Source: Pseudoflavonifractor sp. AF19-9AC
GTDB taxonomy: Bacteria; Bacillota; Clostridia; Oscillospirales; Oscillospiraceae
Length of the DNA: 64,000 bases
NCBI RefSeq assembly: GCF_003478995.1
Contig: NZ_QUGI01000001.1
Location: forward strand, 481,447-545,446
Direction of reading: 5' to 3'
Every line of letters starts with the position of its first letter. The stretch's first letter is position 1. The translations under genes and the position numbers were made by a program. Below are positions 7,374-14,837 of this stretch, in pieces. Below the pieces are notes generated by a model, which saw only the letters and a list, made by a program, of their open reading frames with translations, did not search any database and was not told where the DNA came from.

Positions 7374-7787
7374 ATGCTCAGCCTTTCTCTGCTTCCGGAC
7401 GAATATCTGTCTATCAATAACGGTCAAATCATTGTACATCTGATCCGTGTGGCAGGTGGCCGCGCCCACCTGCGGATAGAGGCCGACCGCAGCGTTCCCA
7501 TTGTGCGGGGCGCTCTGCTGGAGCGGGAGGGCGCAGCCCGACCGGAGTGCCTGACACCGCCGCCCCGGAGAAATCCGGGCCACCGCCGGGATCACCTTTA
7601 TCTCTGGAACGATGACCGGGAGCGGGCGGTGCGAGCCATCCAGCAGAGTATCGACCGGCTGGAGCAAACGGGAGAAACGGCGGAGGCCGACATTCTGCGG
7701 ACTCAACTGAATCGCCTTATCCCCACCTTCTGGGAGGAAGAAAAGCTTCCCCGTCGCTTGCGGGAGCAGACAGCGGATTCTGTATGA
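7374..7787 (+). CDS. CsrA-like RNA-binding protein with a C-terminal extension
   Basis: A 137-residue protein. Residues 1-52 follow the CsrA pattern: MLSLSLLPDEYLSINNGQI, then VHLIRVAGGRAHLRIEA and SVPIVRGALLERE, with Leu4 and Arg45 (the equivalent of the RNA-contacting Arg44 of E. coli CsrA) kept. The basic residues usually at positions 6-7 are replaced by Leu-Leu, so RNA affinity may differ. Residues about 55-137 form an extra proline-rich and then helical tail not found in ordinary CsrA (about 60-75 residues). CsrA blocks flagellin translation in Bacillus. The gene lies between the guide-RNA candidate and the flagellin gene, and both it and flagellin have leader hairpins with GGA loops. 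ATG 7374 is chosen for its AGGAGG site; longer in-frame extensions lack one. Confidence 0.75.
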   Translation: MLSLSLLPDEYLSINNGQIIVHLIRVAGGRAHLRIEADRSVPIVRGALLEREGAARPECLTPPPRRNPGHRRDHLYLWNDDRERAVRAIQQSIDRLEQTGETAEADILRTQLNRLIPTFWEEEKLPRRLREQTADSV

Positions 7788-7910
7788 CCCCGGCATGGGG
7801 CTGAATGTGGTTTCACTCGGTCGACGGGCCGGTTGAAATATAGGAAGCGTGTGGAATGGTACAGACCGCCAAAGGCCACGGTGTCTGTGCCGGACCGCCA
7901 AAACAAGAAC

Positions 7911-7973
7911 CTGCACAAAAGGAATCTGTGCAGCGACCAGTAAATACCCACATCATTTCATATTGAAAGGAAG
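7911..7973 (+). promoter_or_regulatory. Flagellin leader with two candidate CsrA sites
   Basis: CTGCACA (7911-7917) and TGTGCAG (7927-7933) form a 7-bp stem whose loop AAAGGAATC exposes GGA. A second GGA lies in the Shine-Dalgarno AAAGGAAG (7966-7973) just before the flagellin start. This matches the two-site layout of the Bacillus hag leader bound by CsrA. The leader 7788-7981 has no convincing sigma-28 promoter. Confidence 0.6.
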
Positions 7974-7981
7974 CAATTTGA

Positions 7982-9586
7982 ATGAGAATCCAAAATAATA
8001 TCATGGCTATGAACGCCTACCGCAACTACACCAACAATACCTCTGCTCTGTCTAAGAACCTGGAGAAGCTGTCCTCTGGCTACAAGATAAACCGTGCCGG
8101 TGACGACGCAGCCGGTCTGGCAATCTCCGAGAAGATGCGTGCCCAGATCACCGGTCTGGAGGGTGCCCAGAAGAATGCCAAGGACGGCATTTCCCTGGTG
8201 CAGACCGCTGAGGGTGCTCTGACCGAAGTCCATGACATGCTCAACCGTATGTACTCCCTGGCTGAGCAGTCCGCCAACGGTACCTACGAGAACGAGACCG
8301 ACCGTGCCCAGCTGCAGAAGGAAGTCAAGAACCTGAAGGACGAGATCAACCGCATCGCCGACAGCTCCAACTTCAACGGCATCAAGCTGCTTAACGGCGA
8401 TCTGGCTGGTCCCATGGTAGAGCAGACGGTTGGTACTGCCCCCACCGGCGCGGCCGCACCGACTATCACCGCTGCCACCGGCGGCCTGGAGATGACCGCT
8501 ACTGATGGTGACGGTGCCTCTACTGCGGCTAAAATTGAGTTTGATGTGGCCGGTATGTCCATCAAGGCTCCCACGGATGGCTCCACCGGTTCCAAGGTCA
8601 AGTTTACCATCGGCGGCCAGGAAGTGGAGATTGATGTTGCCGGCGATATGGACGACACCGCCATTGCGAATGCGCTGAATACCAAGGAGATTACTCTCGG
8701 CAGCAAGAAATTTACTGCGTCTGTTTCCGGCACCACCGTTACCTTTACCGCGGAAGATAATACTTCGCTCACTACCGCTGTAACCGACCTCAACGGCACG
8801 AACGCTTCTGCCGCGGGCGTGGCTGGCACTGCTGCAGACGCTACCGGCACTGCCTCCACTGCTACCATCGACTTCAGCAACTATACCGGTGCCAACCTGA
8901 TCGGCGGCAGCATGACCATCGGCAACACCACCTATTCCTTTGTGGAAAAGGCCGAAGACGCTGCTGCAGGCACAACTGCAATTGAAATTGCCAAGGACGC
9001 CACTGCTGAGGAGATTGCCCAGGCGATTGTCGATGCCACCGCTGACAATACAGCTGCCACCGGTGCGCTGGATGCGAGCGGGACCAAGGTTGTGCCGACA
9101 GAGGTGGCCGGTGGCGGCGGGACCTTCAGCGGTGAGAAGATCGCTGTTTCCTTTGAGGGTGCTGGCGGTCTGATGCTGCAGATCGGTGACACCAGTGACA
9201 GCTATAACCAGCTGGCTGTGCGCATCAGCGACTGTCATACCGACCAGATGGGCATTGGCGAGGGCAGTACCGACACCATTGCCGACATCGACATCGGCAC
9301 TCAGGCAGGTGCCAAGGCTGCTTTGAAGACCATCGAGAACGCCATCAACTATGTCTCCGACGTTCGTGGTACTCTGGGCGCTACCCAGAACCGTCTGGAC
9401 CATACCATCAACAACCTGTCCGTGATGCAAGAGAACATCCAGGACGCTGAGTCCACCATCCGCGACACCGATGTGGCCGAGGAAATGATGTCCTACACCA
9501 AGAACAACATCCTGATCCAGTCTGCCCAGGCCATGCTGGCCCAGGCCAACCAGGTGCCCCAGGGCGTACTTCAGCTGCTGCAGTAA
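7982..9586 (+). CDS. Flagellin
   Basis: A 534-residue flagellin. The N-terminal D0/D1 region (MRIQNNIMAMNAYRNY, then NLEKLSSGYKINRAGDDAAG and ISLVQTAEGALTEVHDMLNR) and the C-terminal D1/D0 region (GATQNRLDHTINNL, SRIRDTD-type motif, ILIQSAQAMLAQANQVPQGV) are complete. The Ala/Thr/Gly-rich variable region occupies about residues 145-430. It would be secreted by the flagellar export apparatus and polymerise into the filament. No other flagellar gene is present, so it must rely on host machinery. It is the last gene of the tnpB-like/csrA-like cassette. Its codons for NIMAM (7997-8011) differ from the candidate guide mainly at third positions, which fits a gene that escapes self-targeting. ATG 7982 follows AAAGGAAG. 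Confidence 0.95.
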   Translation: MRIQNNIMAMNAYRNYTNNTSALSKNLEKLSSGYKINRAGDDAAGLAISEKMRAQITGLEGAQKNAKDGISLVQTAEGALTEVHDMLNRMYSLAEQSANGTYENETDRAQLQKEVKNLKDEINRIADSSNFNGIKLLNGDLAGPMVEQTVGTAPTGAAAPTITAATGGLEMTATDGDGASTAAKIEFDVAGMSIKAPTDGSTGSKVKFTIGGQEVEIDVAGDMDDTAIANALNTKEITLGSKKFTASVSGTTVTFTAEDNTSLTTAVTDLNGTNASAAGVAGTAADATGTASTATIDFSNYTGANLIGGSMTIGNTTYSFVEKAEDAAAGTTAIEIAKDATAEEIAQAIVDATADNTAATGALDASGTKVVPTEVAGGGGTFSGEKIAVSFEGAGGLMLQIGDTSDSYNQLAVRISDCHTDQMGIGEGSTDTIADIDIGTQAGAKAALKTIENAINYVSDVRGTLGATQNRLDHTINNLSVMQENIQDAESTIRDTDVAEEMMSYTKNNILIQSAQAMLAQANQVPQGVLQLLQ

Positions 9587-9651
9587 ACGTGATGCTGCGT
9601 AAATACGCCGTATGGCGCTGAGTTTTTATTCCGAATCGCAGAAAAATACGG

Positions 9652-9676
9652 GGAGACCAGCCAGGTGCTGGTCTCC
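9652..9676 (+). terminator. Terminator after the flagellin gene
   Basis: A perfect 10-bp stem, GGAGACCAGC (9652-9661) with GCTGGTCTCC (9667-9676), lies 66 bases after the flagellin stop and is extended by ACGG/CCGT. The T-run is weak. Confidence 0.65.
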
Positions 9677-9807
9677 TCCGTGTTTACTCGGAGAAATTGA
9701 TATACTGCATATAAGATGCGGCCCTCAGAGAGATTGGTTTTCTGTTGGGTTCTTTCCTTGGAGCTATAGATAGCCTTCGAAAACAAAACAGCCAAAGATT
9801 GTAACTC

Positions 9808-9908
9808 CGCGCCGCTTGATGTGCTGACTTCTCACGTGCTGCTTGATGATTTTTCTCCACCAAAACGATGGAGAAGCTCAACGGCGCGAGCCAGCGAGAT
9901 CAAGCGGC
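9808..9908. other. Structured non-coding segment with two competing stems
   Basis: GCCGCTTGAT (9811-9820) pairs perfectly with ATCAAGCGGC (9899-9908). CGCGCCG (9808-9814) pairs perfectly with CGGCGCG (9882-9888). The two stems share bases 9811-9814 and so exclude each other. TTCTCCA/TGGAGAA forms an inner hairpin. It could be an RNA switch, an att-type site or a decayed element end. No gene is supported in 9587-10027. Confidence 0.35.
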
Positions 9909-10027
9909 TCTTCCCATGCTCATTCGGATCTTAGCGAGAGACGGATGGACATTTTGCGTCTAGCCCCACAAAAATATTTTTTGAAAAAATTTTTTAATCC
10001 GGACATGGCCTGTCCGCATTAATCTAT

Positions 10028-10153
10028 ATGATGTGGCTATGGAGGCGAACAATCGACTGGTACTTTCAGGACCGGCCAAAGCTATCGCCTAAACAGACGG
10101 CTTTGCTCAAACGCTTGGCAGCTGGACTGCAAGGCGAGGATCTGGAAAAATGA
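10028..10153 (+). CDS. Possible 41-residue protein or gene remnant
   Basis: A short open frame starting with two ATG codons reads MMWLWRRTIDWYFQDR and then KQTALLKRLAAGLQGEDLEK. Its composition is protein-like (amphipathic, charged helix), unlike the low-quality frames around it. No clear ribosome-binding site and no family recognised. It follows a hairpin (TTAAT, CGGACA/TGTCCG, ATTAA at 9994-10022). It could be a degraded fragment of a larger element gene. Confidence 0.25.
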   Translation: MMWLWRRTIDWYFQDRPKLSPKQTALLKRLAAGLQGEDLEK

Positions 10154-10700
10154 CCCAGATTCTGGCCCGTTTCGTTTCCTGAAGGAGCGCCCGCCGCTCC
10201 ATAGCACCTTGACAAGTTCATACCAGCAGTACGGAGAACCGCCTGAACAGTTGAGCGTCATGCAGCGCGCGCCATGACACCCAGAGCATTTGCCCTGGGC
10301 CGAGCGAGAACGCCACCTGCATGGGGCGCTATGGCACGCGCTTTTGCAATGACGCTGTTTGGGTACACAATGAGACACCTCGCATGGCCTGCGCATAAGA
10401 CAGGCGGCGCTGCCCTGGAGTTGAAAGCAGTAGAGACTCCAGGTAAAAGCCCGTGCGGCTTCTTGCTAGAAGCCGATCCGTACTGTTCCCCATCGTCGGG
10501 GGGCGAGCTGCAAATACGACGATAACGAAGTTCATTTGGAACTACATTTCCTCCCGGCCTGTTTTTTATTGGCAGGCCTGTGGGAACTGCTGTCCGCAGA
10601 ACGATACCGGCCCGGAACTGTTTGGGAATAGTGCTGGCTATTCCCGCAGGAGTGTGGTATGGTTTCGTTGCCGAAAAAGATGGAAGGAGGCGAATGAGAA
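10154..10700 (+). other. Gene-free, hairpin-rich leader before the recombinase operon
   Basis: I see no supported gene in these 547 bases. They hold several clean hairpins: CTGGAGT/ACTCCAG (10415-10442), CGGCTTCT-TGCT-AGAAGCCG (10456-10475), GGCCTG/CAGGCC around a T-rich loop (10556-10578), and GGGAATAG-TGCTGG-CTATTCCC (10624-10645). The region probably contains the recombinase promoter and possibly a structured RNA or recombination site. Confidence 0.4.
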
Positions 10701-12245
10701 ATGGCTGAAGTACAAGTGATCCCACCCAAGGCAGCTAGACCAGACACCCTGCGGGTAGCAGCCTATTGCCGGGTCAGCTCCGACTCTGCGGACCAGCTCC
10801 ATTCCTACGCCGCCCAGATCCGGGCCTATACGCAGGCGATCAACGCCCACGATGGCTGGGATTTGGTGGACATCTACGCAGACGAGGGCCTGACCGGCAC
10901 GCGGATGGATAAGCGTGAGGACTTCAACCGCCTGATGGCAGACTGCCGGAAGGGCAAGATCGATAAGATCGTGGTCAAGTCCATCTCCCGATTTGCCCGG
11001 AACACCCGTGACTGCCTCGCCACCCTGCGGGAGCTTACCTCGCTGGGCGTGACCGTGAAATTTGAAAAAGAGAATATCGACACTGGAACGCTCACCTCAG
11101 AACTGATGGTGAGCGTTTCCGCTTCTCTGGCCCAGGAGGAATCCATCTCCATCTCCAAAAATCAACGTATGAGCTATCAGCGCCGCATGGAGCGTGGGGA
11201 ATTTATCACCTGCAAAGCTCCTTTTGGCTATAAGATCGTCAACAGCAAGGAATTGGAGATCATCCCGGAAGAAGCCCATTATGTCAAGTGGATTTTTGAT
11301 ATGTACCTTAGCGGGGCCAGCATGGAATGGATCGCAGAACAGATGACAAATACAGGACTTTTAACTTCGGATGGAGGACATCAATGGTATAGCTCCACCA
11401 TCGCTTATATGCTGACGAATGAGAAATATATAGGTGATTCCCTCTGCCAAAAGACATTCGCAAACGCATTTCCCTTTACCAAGCAAGTGAACCGTGGAGA
11501 ACGGGATCAATATTATGTAGAGCATAGCCATCCAGCTATCATTTCAAAGGATATATTTGAAAAAGCCCAAGCGCTTCTACAGCGCAAGGGGCAGCGGATA
11601 GACCTGCAGCGGGAACGTACCCCGCTTTCAAAAAAGATGACCTGTGGGCTCTGTGGCAGTACATTAGTCCGGCGGATCTCAAAAGCTGGATATGTTACCT
11701 GGGTGTGCCGCAAGCATGACAGAAAGGCTGCCGACTGCCCCAACGGACGGATCAGCGAGGACAGCATCCATGCGGCATTCCTCCGGATGTATCGCAAGCT
11801 CCGCACCCATGACGGCATCGTGCTGGCACCTGTGCTGAGGCAAATGGAGACTTTGTCAGATGCCCTGCATCGCGGCAACCCGGCCATGCTGGCGGTCAAC
11901 ACAGCCATCGCCACGGCATCCGAGCAGAGTTACCACCTCACAAAGCTGCACACGGCAGGTCTCCTGGACAAGGCTGCCTTATCCACAAAGCAGGCGGAAC
12001 TCAACGCCAAGCTGACAGAACTGCGCCGGGAGAGGCGAAAGCTGCTTTGCAATGAGGATATTGATGAACAGGTGGATGCACTTCGCCTAACGATCAATAC
12101 CATCCGAAATGGTCCAGAGACTCTGTCCAGCTTTAACGAAGCCCTGTTTACCAAGCTGGTGGAACTAATCGTTGTAGATACCAAGAGTACCATCCGCTTT
12201 CAACTATATGGCGGGTTTGAATTCCAAGAAACACTGGAGGCGTAG
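10701..12245 (+). CDS. Large serine recombinase (first of three)
   Basis: A 514-residue large serine integrase. It has an N-terminal resolvase domain with nucleophile Ser26 in VAAYCRVSSDSADQ and the SISRFARNTRD segment; a recombinase domain (about 170-290, with GYKIV and ANAFPFTK); a zinc ribbon with CGLCG and later Cys residues (about 313-345); and a C-terminal coiled coil. It catalyses attP/attB integration or excision of the element. GGAGG lies upstream of ATG 10701. It is followed after 3 bases by a catalytic-domain-less recombinase and then a third recombinase, one operon at the right end of the element. Confidence 0.92.
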   Translation: MAEVQVIPPKAARPDTLRVAAYCRVSSDSADQLHSYAAQIRAYTQAINAHDGWDLVDIYADEGLTGTRMDKREDFNRLMADCRKGKIDKIVVKSISRFARNTRDCLATLRELTSLGVTVKFEKENIDTGTLTSELMVSVSASLAQEESISISKNQRMSYQRRMERGEFITCKAPFGYKIVNSKELEIIPEEAHYVKWIFDMYLSGASMEWIAEQMTNTGLLTSDGGHQWYSSTIAYMLTNEKYIGDSLCQKTFANAFPFTKQVNRGERDQYYVEHSHPAIISKDIFEKAQALLQRKGQRIDLQRERTPLSKKMTCGLCGSTLVRRISKAGYVTWVCRKHDRKAADCPNGRISEDSIHAAFLRMYRKLRTHDGIVLAPVLRQMETLSDALHRGNPAMLAVNTAIATASEQSYHLTKLHTAGLLDKAALSTKQAELNAKLTELRRERRKLLCNEDIDEQVDALRLTINTIRNGPETLSSFNEALFTKLVELIVVDTKSTIRFQLYGGFEFQETLEA

Positions 12246-12248
12246 GCA

Positions 12249-13025
12249 ATGGCAAATCGGAAAATATTGTATGGCTACCAGATCATACATGGCGATCTGG
12301 TCATCCAGGAGGAGGAACGCCTCACGGTTCAAAATGTATTTACCACGTATCTGGCCGGGTTATCTTATCAGGCACTGGCAGACCGGATGAATGCGGACAA
12401 CATCCCGTTCTCTCAGGAATCGCCGCTGTGGAACAAGCACAAAATCAAGCGAATGCTGGAAAACTCTCGTTATGCCGGAGAAAATGGATACCCATCCATC
12501 ATTGACCAAGATACCTTCCAGCAAGTGCAGAATAAGATCGCGGAAAAGGCTAGTGGGAAGCTTCCACGCCGGACGGAATCGGATGGCTTATGGCAAAAGC
12601 TGCGAAGCGGATGCTGTCAGACTCGCCTGCTCCGAACCGGAGGGCCAATCGGGCATACTGGAAACGTCCATCTGAAATGTTCTGCCTGCAGAAACGCATT
12701 TGTTGTCGGGAAGGAGGAACTGCTTGCGCAGACGGCACGGCAGCTTGCGGCACATGAAACGCCCGTATGTAAGCCATACGCGCCCTCTGCGGAGGCCGTT
12801 CGCCTGGCCAACGCCATTAACCGGGCGTTGGAACAGCCAGGAGACGGTAAGGAGGCTCTCTCCCACATCCTGCAAGGGGCAGCTGCCTGGTATGCCTGCT
12901 GTGATGATGGCGTGGATACGGCTGTAAGCCAAACGCAGCCCGACCAAATCGACTGGGAGCGCTTCGAACGAATGGTCTCCCATATCATAATCGGAACAGA
13001 TAACGCAATCACCGTACACTTTTGA
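12249..13025 (+). CDS. Recombinase-like protein lacking the catalytic domain
   Basis: A 258-residue protein that aligns in outline with the recombinase DNA-binding region of large serine integrases (SYQALADRMNADNIPFSQ, then IKRMLENSRYAGENGYPSI) and a Cys-containing segment (CSAC around 145). It has no resolvase domain and no catalytic serine. It begins 3 bases after the first recombinase and ends just before the third, so the three are co-transcribed. It may act as a directionality or accessory factor in a multi-subunit recombinase, or may derive from a decayed recombinase kept for DNA binding. Confidence 0.8.
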   Translation: MANRKILYGYQIIHGDLVIQEEERLTVQNVFTTYLAGLSYQALADRMNADNIPFSQESPLWNKHKIKRMLENSRYAGENGYPSIIDQDTFQQVQNKIAEKASGKLPRRTESDGLWQKLRSGCCQTRLLRTGGPIGHTGNVHLKCSACRNAFVVGKEELLAQTARQLAAHETPVCKPYAPSAEAVRLANAINRALEQPGDGKEALSHILQGAAAWYACCDDGVDTAVSQTQPDQIDWERFERMVSHIIIGTDNAITVHF

Positions 13026-13048
13026 TTAGGAACAGAAAGGACAGCAAA

Positions 13049-14686
13049 ATGGAACAATCATCACTGGAACGCACCATCCACCATATTCCGGCATTACGGT
13101 CCAATGTAGCAGGCAACAAGACGAGACCCCATGGCAGGCAGCGGGTGGCGGCTTACTGCCGGGTCAGCACCGACAGCGAGGAGCAGATCAACAGCTACAC
13201 CGCCCAGAAAGCCTACTACACCCAGAAAATTGAGGAGTCCCCGGATTGGGAACTGGCCGGGATCTTCGCGGACGAGGGGATCACCGGAACCAGCATGAAA
13301 AAGCGAAAAGAGTTCAACCGGATGATCACCGCCTGCAAGCGGGGCGGGATCGACCTCATCCTCACAAAGTCTCTCTCCCGGTTCGCCCGGAACACCGTAG
13401 ACTGCCTGGAGACGGTGCGGATGCTGAAGGCCAGGGGGATCGGGGTCATCTTCGAAAAGGAAAATATCAATACGCTGACAGAGTCCAGCGAGTTCCTCAT
13501 CACTCTGTTCAGCGGATTTGCCCAGGCCGAGAGTGAATCACTCAGCGTCAATATCCAGCTGGGCATCCGGATGGCAATGAAAGAAGGAAAGGTCAACTTC
13601 CACTACAGATCCATGCTGGGCTACCAAAGAGGAGCGGACGGTAAGCCGGAGATCGTACCGGAGGAGGCCAAGGTGGTGCGGCGAATCTACCGCCGGTACC
13701 TGGAGGGCTGTAGTGAGGGCCAGATCCAGAGAGAACTTACCCAGGAAGGGATCGCCACCGCAAAGGGTGTCAAGGCATGGTCCCATCAGATTGTGCATAA
13801 CATCCTCACCAATGAAAAGTATGCGGGAGACGCCTTGCTGCAAAAGACCTTCACCACAGACTGCATCAGCAAGAAGGTCAAGAAGAATACCGGCGAGTTG
13901 CCGCAGTATTACATCAAGGACAACCACCCTGCTATCATCCCGCGGGACATCTACCAGCGGGTGCAGGAGGAGATGGCACGGCGGACCAGCAAGCGAAAGA
14001 TTCTGCAGAAAAGCGGAAAAACAGAACAGGGCAAGTATTCCGCCAAATATGCGCTCAGTGAGCGGCTGGTCTGTGGGGAGTGTGGTTCCCTCTATAAGCG
14101 GTGTACCTGGGCCAGGAACGGCGTCAAACGGATCGTCTGGCGGTGCGTCTCCCGGTTGGAATTCGGGAAAAAATACTGCCATAACTCGCCTTCCATGGCG
14201 GAGGACAAGCTGCATACCGCAATTCTCACGGTGCTTAACCGGGTAGTCGAAGCAAGCGATGGCCTACAGGATGAACTGGCAGAGACGCTCCGAATGGTAT
14301 GTACCCCGGAAGGGGACGGTAACAACCTGTTGGAATTGGAGCATGAACTGGAAGCCCTGACCGCACGACAGAACGCCCTGTTGGATCAGGCTCTGGCCAA
14401 TATGGATGACCTAACGATAACGGAGCAACTCAAGACCCTGCTGGAAGAAAAACAGCACCTGCAGGCGCGGATCGATGCGGCGAAGAAGGAGGCAGCCAAC
14501 AGAATCAATGAGGACTCACGTATGACAGAGTACGCAACTTATCTGGAGGAACATCTCAATGGATTCCCTCACTATGACGACGAGGTCGTTCGCAAGATGA
14601 TTGAACGTATCACTGTAGTCGATGCGGAAACAATACGGGTCAAGTTCCGATACGGCGATTTGGAGATTGAACAGACCGCGCGCTAG
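13049..14686 (+). CDS. Large serine recombinase (third gene of the operon)
   Basis: A 545-residue large serine integrase with nucleophile Ser40 in VAAYCRVSTDSEEQ, SLSRFARNTVDCLE, a recombinase domain, a zinc ribbon (CGECG about residue 347, then further Cys) and a long coiled coil (ELEHELEALTARQNALLDQ). ATG 13049 is preferred because GAAAGGA lies just upstream; a TTG at 13022 would overlap the previous gene. It probably works with the upstream recombinase in integration and excision. Ends 8 bases before a perfect hairpin. Confidence 0.92.
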   Translation: MEQSSLERTIHHIPALRSNVAGNKTRPHGRQRVAAYCRVSTDSEEQINSYTAQKAYYTQKIEESPDWELAGIFADEGITGTSMKKRKEFNRMITACKRGGIDLILTKSLSRFARNTVDCLETVRMLKARGIGVIFEKENINTLTESSEFLITLFSGFAQAESESLSVNIQLGIRMAMKEGKVNFHYRSMLGYQRGADGKPEIVPEEAKVVRRIYRRYLEGCSEGQIQRELTQEGIATAKGVKAWSHQIVHNILTNEKYAGDALLQKTFTTDCISKKVKKNTGELPQYYIKDNHPAIIPRDIYQRVQEEMARRTSKRKILQKSGKTEQGKYSAKYALSERLVCGECGSLYKRCTWARNGVKRIVWRCVSRLEFGKKYCHNSPSMAEDKLHTAILTVLNRVVEASDGLQDELAETLRMVCTPEGDGNNLLELEHELEALTARQNALLDQALANMDDLTITEQLKTLLEEKQHLQARIDAAKKEAANRINEDSRMTEYATYLEEHLNGFPHYDDEVVRKMIERITVVDAETIRVKFRYGDLEIEQTAR

Positions 14687-14694
14687 AATAAAAG

Positions 14695-14736
14695 TACGAA
14701 GGAATGGCTGTGCTGATGCACTGCCATTCCTTCGTA
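14695..14736 (+). terminator. Terminator closing the recombinase operon
   Basis: A perfect 14-bp inverted repeat, 14695-14708 with 14723-14736, with a 14-base loop, 8 bases after the recombinase stop. The right boundary of the element probably lies between here and the convergent gene ending at 14838. Confidence 0.75.
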
Positions 14737-14837
14737 TCTATTTGCAGTTGGCTTTGTCAGTTATGTCGGTAAAGAAAACCGCGCCCAACGTACAGACTTC
14801 CTTTCATCCTGTTCAGATTACAATTTGCTTGGAGCTT

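Noticed and set aside
7788..7981. Sigma-28 promoter before flagellin
   Set aside because: No convincing TAAA-N15-GCCGATAA match was found, so transcription may come from upstream.
7958..9430. 490-codon open frame antisense to the flagellin gene
   Set aside because: A GC-rich shadow frame with repetitive Gly/Ser/Val composition and no ribosome-binding site; the flagellin frame is certain.
10274..10525. 83-codon frame in the recombinase leader
   Set aside because: Its translation looks non-biological and it runs through several perfect hairpins, so the stretch is better read as non-coding.
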